Source of the DNA: Tetracentron sinense
Lineage: Eukaryota > Streptophyta > Magnoliopsida > Trochodendrales > Trochodendraceae
NCBI GenBank assembly: GCA_015143295.1
Contig: CM026562.1
Span: 12,862,041 to 12,926,040 of the forward strand
Direction of reading: 5' to 3'
Length of the DNA stretch: 64,000 nt
Shown here: positions 13,735 to 26,900 of the stretch, piece by piece
How positions within the stretch are numbered: position 1 is the first letter of the stretch
Layout of the letters: every line of letters starts with the position of its first letter
Translations under genes and position numbers: made by a program
The notes under the pieces: model-generated
The model's input: only the letters and a program-made list of their open reading frames with translations
Told to the model about the DNA's origin: nothing
The model's database searches: none

Positions 13735-14919
13735 TATGCTCCTTTGGGTTTGCAATGTTTGTTCCGAATTTTGGCATCTCGGCTCATAAGAAGTTGACCA
13801 GCTACGCTTAGCCAATCAAATTTGCTGGAACTTCACTCTTATTGCACTAAAAAGGGTGAGAGGTGGCTACAAAGGGCGAGATTAATCTATTGTAGAAAGA
13901 TACGAGCAGATTCAAAGGCAGGCCTGCCTTATTGTTATTCATGACATGAAGATAAGAGCAGCTAGGAGAAAGGTTGCAGTAGGCCATTTGTATTTATATC
14001 ATGTCAGTAGCTAGGATGAGTTTTCTTTTTTTCTTTTAAATAGTATCATGGTTATGTAATTATTCTTGTACAAAATAAACCCTATGATCTTGTGACTATA
14101 GTTACTTTTGGCCTTTCTTAACCTCTTTTTCACTCTGTCAACTATTGCTTACTTTTTGGTTCTCAGGAGCAAAAATGCTTATATCCCCTCAAAAAAGAAC
14201 TAGAGAGGAGAGAACTAACCAGCCTTTATGCATCTCTAGCTGTTTTTTTTTCTTTGGTTCATACTACTATTGTTTTCAATGTTTTATGGGTATGGCTTGT
14301 CATGATCTGGTCAAAAGTTTTAGACCCCCAAAAACTCAGCATCTATGATCCTCAAAGCTGAACATTTTTAGGGAATGAAAATTCATGGTATCCTCTTTTC
14401 AAAAATGTGTGGCTCCTCTCTGATTGAGGTTCCTGCGATTATCTCTTATGCAACGAACAAACTATTAACAATTATTTCACTGACAAACAAACTATTAACA
14501 TATATTTCTGAAGGTTCTGCAGAGCTAAACATTTGGAAATTGTTCTTAGCAGGTGCTGTGCACATTCATAATTTGTCATTCATTTTTTAGTACCCGTAAA
14601 GCTTTTTACCCTAATTTTAGGTGGATTATTCTGTCTACCTGTTGCAAAATGTTTCCTCCTGAATGTATAGCATGCAACATTGCATCACATAAAATGTATT
14701 TTTTTTTGGCTGAATGCATGTTTTGAAGAATTCAGTGACCAGGGAACATGGAAAAGTAAACATAAATCAACAGAAATTCCAGATGAACAAAGTCGACAAG
14801 GCATTGTTCTGTTACTTTCTGACAAGAAAAAAAAATCCTAGAAAGAAAGCAGCTTCAGGAACGTGCTTTCTTGTGAGCAGGCGGCTTAAATTTGTGCGTG
14901 CTTATGCACACTCAATCAA
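13735..14919. other. KEG 3'UTR and intergenic spacer between convergent genes
   Basis: KEG (+) stops at 13734 and the Nudix gene (-) stops at 14920. A canonical AATAAA at 14074-14079 is the best polyadenylation signal candidate for KEG. I see no third gene here. Short open frames at 14145-14590 have no recognisable content. Confidence 0.7.
14074..14079 (+). promoter_or_regulatory. Putative KEG polyadenylation signal
   Basis: AATAAA lies 340 bp after the KEG stop, in a T/A-rich context. The assignment rests on position and consensus only. Confidence 0.4.
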
Positions 14920-17900
14920 TCAATGCCGGTCCAGGGAAGAGGACGAAGGAGAAGCAATGGGACGGTCGTGCCACTTGCAGAAGCCTTCCTCCAGGGCCTC
15001 TCTCATCCACAAGTGCCGACAACGCTTAACTGCTTCAGGAATGGTTAACCAACTTCTACTGCGGGTGCTCTGTTCTGGCCATGATTCGAGCTCCTCATTA
15101 ACTAGCAAAGCAAACATTGCAGCTTTACACGAACCTTCCGGGCTAAACTTATCTCGGTGACTTTTGCTCTTGAAGTTGTAATACCCCAGGAATTGCTGAT
15201 ACACAGGAAGAACAAAACCAAGAAGAGTTGGTCATGAATAGTCCCATAAGTAAGCAAACTCCCGATGGACAGATATATTATTACCATGGCATTAATAACC
15301 AAATAAAGTTGGGGAACAGAAATCTCAGCACGAAGGAGCTACAGGCAAGAAAAGAATATTTAAAGAAACACATGCATCAACATCACATGTACACACGAGA
15401 GACATCATACTTTTGCATATGTTTCCTCCAACATCTAGAATTTAGTCTTCCCGAGCTACTTTCTATGCTTCCTCCACAGAAGCTGAAAGTATTATGAATG
15501 TTTGTCTACAGATTGGGCACACCAATGAGATAAAGGTCTAAAAATTATCATATGATATGTATGTATGTATGGTTGGTGCCACTCATTACAAGTTGTGCCC
15601 CTTTAAAAAATAGACATGTGGCAAGTTGTTTGAGATTTCGACTGTTAAATGTCAAGGTGGGCCTTACAAGAGACAAGGTGAAAAATCAGTCCTTCTAAAC
15701 TATCCAATTAGACCATAGTTTGTCAACATCAACCCCATAAGGTTCACTAGACCCTACCTAGGCTATTGAGATGGCTGATTTTTCCACCTTCAATGGGACG
15801 GTCTAAAAAGTCCGATCAGGTTGATTTTTGTTACATGTCTCTAAGGGGATCCACCTTAATATGCAACAGTCAAAATCTCAAACAACTTGCCATGTGTCCA
15901 CTTTTCAAGGGGGCGCTCAATACAACATGTAGGTGGCACCCTTTAGAATGCTAGTATGTATATATATAAGCAATTAAATTGATTTTCGCTGATATTTACT
16001 ACCATAAATAGAATATAAATTCTTCTAAAGAGCATCAAACTCCAGTTCAGTAAATATCAATACCCACAAATTATTTGTTCGTTTTTCACACCCATATAAT
16101 AATAAGATGAAAAATATATCAATGTGAAAAACAAATAACTCATTTGGCAAGGGGTGTGAGATTTCCTGAAAACCCTAAAAAGTATAAAATCTAGTTATAT
16201 TTAAAGATTAAAAATAAGAAATTAAAATATAAAAAAATGAACCTGCATGAGGCATGCACGACCTACAATATCACCATGGATGAAAATAGACACCTCCCTC
16301 TGAGACACCCTCTCATTTTGTTATACTATCCAGTTGATGCCCATATTAGTCGGGACGAGTAAGCTACTTGATTGGCTTCTCAATAGACATGTTCAACTTG
16401 AACCCAGTTGCACAGAGGTGCTTGATATCGCTAGGTATGGACAGATCTTCTACGAGATTTGCCATTTAAAATCTCTACTGCTACCTATGAGTCTCCTTCA
16501 ATTACAATATATTGAACACCAATCACCTTTTCTAGAAAATGATGGCTTTTCAATGCCCTACATATTGCCATTAAACTCAACTCAGGCTTCCAATACCCTT
16601 TTCCTTGTCCGGAAAAACACCCTTTGGCGAGCTTTTGCTTACCCAGGTGACTCACTCCTGTTCTGAACTACTTTGATGGCAACAACTCTCCCAGACTCCC
16701 ACTAAAAAGCTCAGCCAACAACACGCTAATGACAGCCTTTTTTTTTTGCAATTTTAGCGCATAATCGGCCTATCGATTGCTCCATAGTGTGATGGGTGGT
16801 GTGTACAAGGCCCGGGAACGAATTCACCGCCGTATGGCTGACAGGCGATTATTAGCGATTCTGGCTTCATGCAGGTGAGTTGCAGCCTGTGGCGTTACAA
16901 CCAAGTTCCAACAATGCACTTTTCAGACCGAGAAAGCAGAACTGCTTGACGCTGCATACTCCACTTCCCTGGGTAATGAATTGCTCGGTTGCCACAAAAA
17001 CCGGCAGGCAAGGGTCGGATCTCAATTTCTTTTGCATCTGCCCTGTGCTTAACTGTAGTTGGTTGAAAGGGGATGCCGAGAGGAATTGGATAGACACTCC
17101 TTTGGGAGAGATGAATAAGAGAGAGAATGAGAGATAAAGAAAAAAGAGGGCTTCTTCATTGGGAGATGAAAAGACTCTTTTGGAAATAAGTGTTGCCTCT
17201 TACTAGGAGAGACGAATGAGAGAGAGGGAAAAAGAGTTATGATTCTTCACTGGAAGATGAAAAGACCTTTTGAAAATAGAAAAGTTGTTACAAAAGATGT
17301 GCCTCTTGTTGGGGGAGGCGAATTAGAGAGAGAAGTGTTTATTAAAGAAACTAAGGGAATGACGTGGCATCATGAAATGAATGGAGATCAAATAGGAGTG
17401 TCACCTAGGCATTTCTATTTCTATAGTATATAGTATATAGTATATATATACTTTGATCAATAAATTTTTTTCCTAAAGTGAAACCAGTGTTTTAAAAGGC
17501 GTGTGAGGCTTACGCCTCAAGGCAAGGCTCAAGAAAAATGCCTTGAGGCTCAACCTTGGTGCTTAAATCTAATGAGGCTAATGCCTCTACACATGCCTCA
17601 CACCTTAAGGCTTGCTTTATATCTTAGACATGTACTTCATACAATAATATAAAATAGGGTTCTAGCCACATAACCGAAACTTGAACATTAAATCATTTTT
17701 AAGGCGTGTGCCTCATGCATTAATAACAAATAGGGTTCTAACCACGTATCTAAGACTAATAGCTACAGTAAATGATTCGATAACTCGCCAAGATTTCTTT
17801 TCTTTTTTTAATCGCTGCGTGTCAATATTTATTTGAATATTTAATTTTTCATAGATTTACAAGATGTACACATGAGAGGATAATTTAAAACCATTCCAAA

Positions 17901-20900
17901 CAAACTTACAAAAGTTAATAGCTAACTAATAGCAACCTGAAAAGCACACAAAAACTAACATTATTAAATAACTGAGCATGAATATAAGAATGCATGTACG
18001 ACATCCATTGAAAAATGACAGCATGGTACTTGTCCAGACTCCAGTTGATCTATGGCATACTATCGTTCTTTACCTCATACAAGTTGATCACCTAGTTAGT
18101 CTGAGGTAGGAAAACGACTAGGCGGACTCCCTAGCCAAAGGGAACGGAGTTGTAGCATGGTTTAAACAAGCTATCGTAAATTCTTCTTATTTTTTTCCTT
18201 TACATTCTTTCTTCTTTTAAATTAAATTTATTATTGTTAGTAATAAAATAATGTTGGACATATATATGCCCTCGAAAGCCAATAAGAAACTTTCTATGTT
18301 GATTAGACAAGCATCATATTCACACAACCAACTATAAAGGGTATTTATATAAATTACTGTCTCATTTGATGATGACATAAAGTTCCATAGGTAACATTGT
18401 AGGAAAATCATGCAAAGGTTGCGAGGAGAAATGATTTTCCAGTTCCTTGTAAACCTAATATTGTTCGAAGCCTCTAGAGTACTGGTTGGGCGCCGTACTT
18501 TATCATGGTTTGCACATGTGTAGTTCTATGAGATAGTGTGATGAATCTCATTCACAGAGAGTGATGACTCTTGACTAACATGTGAGTATATGTAGCAAGT
18601 ACATAATACTGAACGGGGTCACTAGTGGATACCCTATGGAATACACTGTCAGATTGTATTAGGGTTATCCATTTGGCAAATTGTCCTTAGACCTGAGAAG
18701 TTAACATCTTCTCAGATTTCTGTCTATATGGCTTTGATGTGCCAATCGGTAATATTCAATACACAGGAATAACTCCGGGTACGTTGGGTCATGTACACAA
18801 TGTTTGGAGAAGTGTGTAAATACTTAATAAGGAATCCACAACTCCTTAATTTGAGATAATGATAGCAAGGTGATACTTGTTGAACTGAACTGTTAAATTC
18901 AGTATTGGTGCTTTTCGGTAAAATGGTTTTTATCGAAGTTGATATTTTTAATATGGAAAAGTATATATATAAATATATGTCAGTTCTTTTCTAATGTTTC
19001 TTCAAAAGTGTTTTGGAGGTTCAGTTCAATGAAAAAGTAATCATGAGAAAGGGTTCTATTCATAAGCTAGAGACTAAGATAGTGGAATTGTTCCAATCCT
19101 GGAAGCTTACAAGTGATATCGGAATGTGGAAGGATTTATTTGTAAATATATTGTGAGATGGTACTTACAAGCAATTCTCTAATTTCTGGAGGTTAATCAC
19201 ATTGTGTTAATGGACATTAATTGTGATTGGTGGAAGTCCAGGGATATAGATAAAATTCTATAATCCTAATGGAGTGTAGGAAAGGTGTTTCCTAGTAACA
19301 ATGCATTAACCAAAAGGTGAAGTACTTGGTCCAACAACCGGAAATAGGAGATCCCTTTAGATCCCATACACAAGGACCTTCTTAAAGTATTTAATTTAAT
19401 TATTAATTAAATTAATTAATTTCTCTAAGTAATTACTATATGGTATAGTGAAGCTCTAAAAGGTGGAATCACATTAGATGTGAAAAACCAAATGGTAGGA
19501 CCCATTGGCGAATATGATAAAAGATCAAAAATTGACCTAAGGGTTTGTGAAACCCATTGGGGGCGTGTGGAGTGGGGCCTACCTAGGGTGGGACGCCCAC
19601 TTCATGGAAGTATTAATAATAATAATTGTTATTATTATTTAATTAGTATCTAATAGCTAATATCCTTATTGGATAAGGTTAATTAAAGATTCCTTGTTGG
19701 ACAAGGATTCTATTAGTTTATTACTAATCAAGGAATCCTAATTGGATTAGGATAATAATAAGATTAGTTGGACACTAATGGATAAGGTAGTTTCTATTAA
19801 TGATTAATCTTAATTAATTAGGAGAAATCAAGAATAGAAAGAATTGAGGAATTCTTATTGGATAAGGATTAGGAGTCTTGAGTTGCAAGCAACCCAAACC
19901 CTCCTATATATAGAGGTGGACGTCCAAGGCTTGTGATATATAAGAAAATTTCCAGATTTTTGGATCTCTCTCCCTCTCCTCAAACCTCACGCCCAAGCCT
20001 CCCTCTCTCTAGAGTGTACGGTCACCCCTCTCCCCTTTCTTCTCTTATGTGTTCTAAGTTTTGAATAATTAAGAAGAAGAAGGTCAAGGATCTTGATAAT
20101 CAAGAAAGGTTCTTGATAATAAAAATTGGATCTTTTATTCAAGATTCCTAGAGCTGAAAATTTGGAAGGGCCATTAGCTTCCATTAGAGAAAGCTTTAAA
20201 GGAAAAAGAAGGTTCGTGTGAATCAACAGGAGACTTGACACTTGTGAAGTTTTGCGAGTACTATTCTAACGTGGATTTGACTTAACAATTTCAAAGTCGC
20301 AAATGTGAATGTTATTCCTACCTTCATTGAATAAAATCAATTAGAATCTTAGTCAGATCTTGGGATTCGATGTATGCCTCCCAAGAACTGTGTTTCTAAA
20401 ATTAAAAAGAGGCATACTTTCAGTGGTATCAGAGCCTTGGCTATGCTTCTCTTTGATTTTATTGAGTTTAATCAAGATTTATATCAAGATTGCCTCCCCT
20501 ATGAATTTTGGAAGCCTTAATGAATCAATCTTCCAGATTCTTGATTATTGGATAATCATTTATTAGGGCTAAGCGATCCCTCTAGTTATTGAGGGAGAGA
20601 TCAAACCCTTATAAATTAGTGTGATACTAATTTTGGTTTTGGATTTTTTCAAAACATCTTTTCATAAGGGATAGGTATTTAGAGATATCTAAATCTTGAT
20701 TATAGCCTTTAAGGATTTAGAGATCCTTTTAGAATATTAAATTAAATTGTTTAATTTATTCTTGTGAGCCCCAGGCAAGTTTTCCATTTGATTTAGACCA
20801 CTTGGATACCCATTGAAATTTTGGCTAGCATATATAGATGGGATTTTATTTATTAAATGTTAATTAATAAATCCCATGGTGTTTGACACCCTTGCTTAAG

Positions 20901-23900
20901 CGTTCTTGGAGATTAAAGCTTATTTCGATTAAAATTGATTCATGGATTTTCGGATTTGTATTTGATTAGAAGAATCGATACAGTTTCGATATTTCGGCCA
21001 TAACTTTGTGACCGTAAGTCCGATTCAAGTCCGTCAGTACATCGTTTCGAAGCCGTCGAAAAGATCTACAACTTTCGTGAAGGAAGTTTTTCCAGAATCA
21101 ATCGTTTTGAGGGTCAAAACTTGAGTCGAAAATCTAAAGCGGGAAAATGAGTTTTCTAAATTATTTTTCCAAGAGGCTTTCAAATTTTTCCTAAATTCTA
21201 TTATATGATTTGGGAGCATGAGATGCTATTAAATCGTTTAATGGGCTATCAATTAATTAAATGGTTTAATTATTTGATTCGAGAGCATGAGCTGAGATTT
21301 AATTAAATGTTAATTATGATATCCTTTATGGTTCCCTAAAAAGTTTATGAGAATAATACCATAATTATTGTAGTTGATTTGGATCAATTACATGTGCTCA
21401 GAATTACCAGCTACATAGTATTTATAAGTTTTTATTTGATTAATAGTTAATCAAGTAATTACATAAATGCCATTGGTTGAGATACAGGGTTTTATCTCAA
21501 GTGAATTTTAATTGATAGAGATCAATTATTTTATGAACATTTAATACTATTGTTTAGGGTATTATTTTATTTAATTGTTAAATCAAATAATCCCTAAAGC
21601 AGTTGGTCATTATGGAAAATTTTGAATTCACCTATTATTGATTTTGAATTTATTTTTGGAATCAATATAAAGTGATATTATAAATTAGCAATTTGCTGAT
21701 TTTTATTTTGGTCTTTTAATAGTTATTAGATCAAAATAATATGGAAGGGATTAGATCCCTAGCCTAGCTGAATTTAATATGATATTTTCTATTTGTTTAT
21801 CAGTTGAGGAATGTGAAGATGAATTTTAGGGTTAGATTAAATCTTAGAAAAATTGTTTCTCTCAAAGATTTTCCAAGCATTAAAGGAAAATAGTTTTCTT
21901 TTAATAATGATCTAAAAGCCCTAAGATCTCATTCTTAACATGCTTGCTTTCTTTGCTCTAAGGTTTTTCTATTAAATATTAATAGAGGCCTTAACCATAT
22001 GGGAAAGAGTTTCCCTAAGATTAGCAAAACCCTTGTGATAATGTGATTATCGTTTTTATGCAAATTTTGGATAATTGGATCAAACCCCACAATATGTGTT
22101 TTGTTGAAACATAAAAAGTTTGTGTTTAAATAAAACACATTATTATAGCCCTTTTGGACATGATGCATGTAGTCCATGTTGAAATTTTTACGTGGAATAT
22201 GTTACTTACATGATTATGAGATAATTGTGCCTTAATTGGCATAGATGTAAGCTAACAATATTCACGATTATGGGAAGTGCTTGAGTGACACTTATAGATC
22301 CTAGTAGAGGTCTTAGAGAGTTGTTTAAAGACTCCCATAATTTCTTTTACACTTAGAGTTGGTTAACCTTAATGTGCTTAAATTAATTCGTAGAGAATTA
22401 AAGGGTAATATAGTCCATTTTGACTTATGGGCTTTAGTGATGCACATGGACACTTTATAATTGTTATTTTGGGCCCATAGTGCTTGGTATAACCAATGGT
22501 CCATCATATGAATGAATATACCATCTAAAGCCCACTGATGTTAAAAATGACCTTTGTACCATTGGATTAGATCTATTAAGATTTCTGGGGCTAGTGGGAG
22601 TTCATTGGAATTAGTTTGATCTAATTAAACAAATTTTGATTTATTATCATATGATGATTTTGTATATTGTTCTATGCATGTGAAGCAATGATAATTATTG
22701 TGAATGCTTTTGATATATGCATTAGATGTGCAATTTGTTCATAATATTCTGTTTTCTCTCAAGAAAAATATTAAGTGAATTAAATGGGCTAATCTATCAT
22801 ACGGGATAATATTGCCCTATGTCATTCCATTATCAATAAGACTAGGAATTAATTAGCCTGAGTCTTGTCTTGCCAAAAGATAATGACATAATTCAGTTTG
22901 AGTTAAACTCCTAGAGCCTTATTTCTATAGTAGATAGGTTTGTGTATGGCCTGATAGGGAGTGTCAACTAAAATGGGGGCACAACCCTACTTGATCATAT
23001 GACGAACCAGAATAATGGGTTTCACTTAACCAAGGAACATGTCGGCTGAAACAGTGACAGTCATGTTGTCCTTGGAGGTCACAAGAAAATTGAGAATCAC
23101 TGATTTACATAAGGAGTTATGCATGAGATGCTCAGTGATGGATAGTTACTATCCACCTTGTAGTGCATGTGTGGTACTATCCTAAAATGGAAGATTGCAT
23201 GTGTATTATAAGGCACCCAATGCTCATCAGAAATATGAAGTAACATATTTCCTAATTTTATAGGTTGAGGGGTCTATGAAATTTGACTGAATGATGAGCA
23301 ATATCATCAAAGATTGAAAGCCCTGATCTAATGATATTATTATGTGTGAAATATTATGATGTATGTTTTATTGTCATGTCATAACCACCTAACCAAGACT
23401 TTAATGAGAATCTCTTGACCAATTCAAAGTGTTTGGAATGAAAAAAGGAATCTCAAGTTTGTGCTTACCATCTAAAGAATTGCCGAAATTCTCACTAATA
23501 GAGGTAAATGTCATTTGAGATGTTTACACAATAGAATAGGGCTACTAGGCAGCTTACTATATAAAAGGACAAGTAGACACCAAGTTGACTAGGGAAACCC
23601 AGTCATAAAGAATATGATAGAGATCATTGGATTCATAAATCTCAATTCTTGGTGCTGAGATAAATTGAAATAAATTTATAGAATCAGAGGATATGATTCT
23701 CGACAAACTCCCGGAGTCCTTTAATATGGTTATGTTGAACAAGTAGGAAATTAGATTGTCTGAAATCCCACATGTTGCATATGGATAAGAACCTTTGAAG
23801 AGTTCAATGCTACTTGCAAAGATGTTCAAAAGAGTTGGGTTTTCTAAATCCCGAGCATTTATGCAAAGGAAAGAAATCCAAGATTTTCCATTGGAAATGT

Positions 23901-26900
23901 ATTCTAGTAGTATGGACAAAGACTCTTCTGAGAAGAAAGGAAAGTATAAGGACTGTGCTTCATAGTGAAGCAATTGGTCATTGGATACAAAACAAACCTT
24001 TGGAAGGATTGTCCAGCTTATATACTCATCAAGTCCAGTTAATTGTTGGAACCTCCAGCTCCTAATGCTTGGTATGATCTTGCATAAGTGCAATAGTTGC
24101 ATGTTTGTTAAAGAGAAGGAGAAATCTAAGTAGATAAAACTTCTACTTGGGAATGGGACAAAAGTTAGATGATTGTAACCATATGAATCTTCCATTAAGA
24201 GGTAGCTAACTTTATTTCACCTTTTTTGAAAAGTTCAAGGAATTCCGCATTGAAATAAAGAAACAGCTAGGTAAGTCTTCTATGATTGAGAAGAGTACCT
24301 CTTAATAGAAATTTCATAATTTACTCTCCTTACATCTTGTCTCAGATAATTCCCACAACAAACCATAGCATGATGGTGTTGTTAAATCGAATTGTATTGG
24401 ATATGATTTGATGGAAGATGAGCTTGGGATTCGCATTAGAGACATTTAGTCTTTATTCCTGGATAACAAAAGATATTTGTAAACAGGAATGTAAGTTTCC
24501 TAGTAGAGAAACTGAATCTAGAATTGTTCTAGAAGCGGAAGCCCAATACACCGATAACTATGAGAATTTATAGAGATCAACTCTCTACTCTCACTATACC
24601 TAAATAGTACACTAGAACCCACAAGTCCCAGAATCTGTAGTTGGACTAACTTTTATTATGATGAAATAATCAAACTGTTTGATTTTTATCTAAGAATGAA
24701 AGTAACCTTTATGTGCAAATTGGTTAGTGGGAGCATAATTACTTTCCTGGCTTTATGCAAAGATAATATTCTTTTCATTGTGAATGAAGTATGACTATTA
24801 TTCTTCTCTTAGATTTGATCTAACAATTTTGCAATGAATGACAAAAACTTTGACAACATGTTTTCTTAGTCCTAAATGGTTTAGAGACAAAAGGAAAATG
24901 ATATTGTTATTCTCCCAATAACAATAATATTTTTGTGCAAGTAAGATTACAAGAAAAGAGTTTCTACCTTTATGGAATGGAATCTATTTCTCTTAGATAT
25001 GTGATATCATGAAACAATATACTTGTACTAGACCGAATATTCATCATATGTTGATATGATAAGATATTGGTCAGATTAGTCAGGAGCATTGTACAATGGT
25101 AAAGCACTAGCATGTTAACTTCTGAAAATGACTGTTGGATAGTATTATTTTTGTTTAGACTTTTAAGACTATGGTTATTGATAATAAATTTGCAAGAGTT
25201 GCAAGTATTATTACATCACTATAATAGTTGTGGTAAAGCAGACATGACAAACCCATATATATCAAGTTATACTTCGGCTGGTGTCTGAGAAATATCACTG
25301 AAAAGATGGGCATTACATCTAATTGGCTTAGAGTGCAAGTGAGAGATTGTTGGACATATATGCCCTCGAAAGCCAATAAGAGACTTTTCTATGTTGATTA
25401 GACAAGCATCATATTCACACAACCAACTATAAAGGGTATTTATATAAATTACTGTCTCATTTGATGATGACATAAAGTTTCATGGGTAACATTGTAGGAA
25501 AATCATGCAAAGGTTGCGAGGAGATATGATTTTCCGGTTCCTTGTAAACCTAATATTGTTCGAAGCCTCTAGAGTACTAGTTGGGGGCCGTACTTCATCA
25601 TGGCTTGCACATGTGTAGTTCTATGAGATAGTGTGATGAATCTCATTCACAGAGAGTGGTGACTCTTGAATAACATGTGAGTATATGTAGCAAGTACATA
25701 ATATTGAACGGGGTCACTAGTGGATACCCTATGTAATACACTATCAGATTGTATTAGGGTTATCCATTTGACAAATTGTCCTTAGACCTGAGAGGTTAAC
25801 ATCTTCTCAGATATCTGTCTATATGGCTTTGATGTGACAATCGGTAATGTCCAATACACATGACTAACTCCGGGTACGTTGGGTCATGTACACAATGTTT
25901 GGAGAAGTGTGTAAATACTCAATAAGGAATTCACAACTCCTTAATTGGAGATAATGATATCAAGGTGATGCTTGTTGAACTAAACTGTTAAATCCAGAAC
26001 TGGTGCTTTTCGGTAAAATGGTTTTTATCGAAGTTGATATTTTTAATATAGAAAAGTATATATATAAATATATATGTCAGTTCTTTTCTAATGTTTCTTC
26101 AAAAGTGTTTTGGAGGTTCAGTTCAATGAAAAAGTAATCATGAGAAAGGGTTCTATTCATAAGCTAGGGACTAAGACAGTGCAATTGTTCCAATCCCGGA
26201 AGCTTACAAGTGATATCGGAATGTGGAAGGATTTATTTGTATATATATTGTGAGATGGTACTTACAAGCAATTCTCTAATTTCTGAAGGTTAATTACATT
26301 GTGTTAATGGATATTAATTGTGATTGGTGGAAGTCCAGGGATATAGATAAAATTCTATAATCCTAATGGAGTGTAGGAAAGGTGTTTCCTAGTAACAATG
26401 CTTTAACCAAAAGGTGAAGTACTTGGTCCCACAACCGGAAATAGGAGATCCCTTTAGATCCCACACACAAGGATATTCTTTAAGTATTTAATTTAATTAT
26501 TAATTAAATTAATTAATTTCTCTAAGTAATTACTATATGGTATAGTGAAGCTCTAAAAGGTGGAATCACATTAGATGTGAAAAACCAAATAGGTAGGACC
26601 CATTGGGGAATATGATAAAAGATCAAAAATTGACCTAAGGGTTTGTGAAACCCATTTGGGGCGTGTGGAGTGGGGCCCACCTAGGGTGGGACACCCACTT
26701 CATGGAGGTATTAATAATAATAATTGTTATTATTATTTAATTAGTATCTAATAGCTAATATCCTTATTGGATAAGGTTAATTAAAGATTCCTTATTGGAC
26801 AAAGATTCTATTAGTTTATTACTAATCAAGGAATCCTAATTGGATTAGGATAAGGATAAGATTAGTTGGACACTAATGGATAAGGTTAGTTTCTATTAAT

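Noticed and set aside
14714..15160. 148-codon + strand frame after KEG
   Set aside because: It overlaps the well-supported last Nudix exon on the other strand, whose codons explain the conservation.
16890..17137. 85-codon frame next to the plastid 16S scrap
   Set aside because: No protein family recognised; possibly more organellar DNA, but I could not support an identity.
20424..20436. tRNA-like sequence
   Set aside because: Only the 3' complement of tRNA-Met used as primer site; no tRNA gene. I found no tRNA gene in the window.
23557..24195. 212-codon open frame on the - strand, the longest unassigned one
   Set aside because: It is antisense to the decayed copia gag (zinc-knuckle trace on the + strand) and shows no domain; openness is a composition effect.
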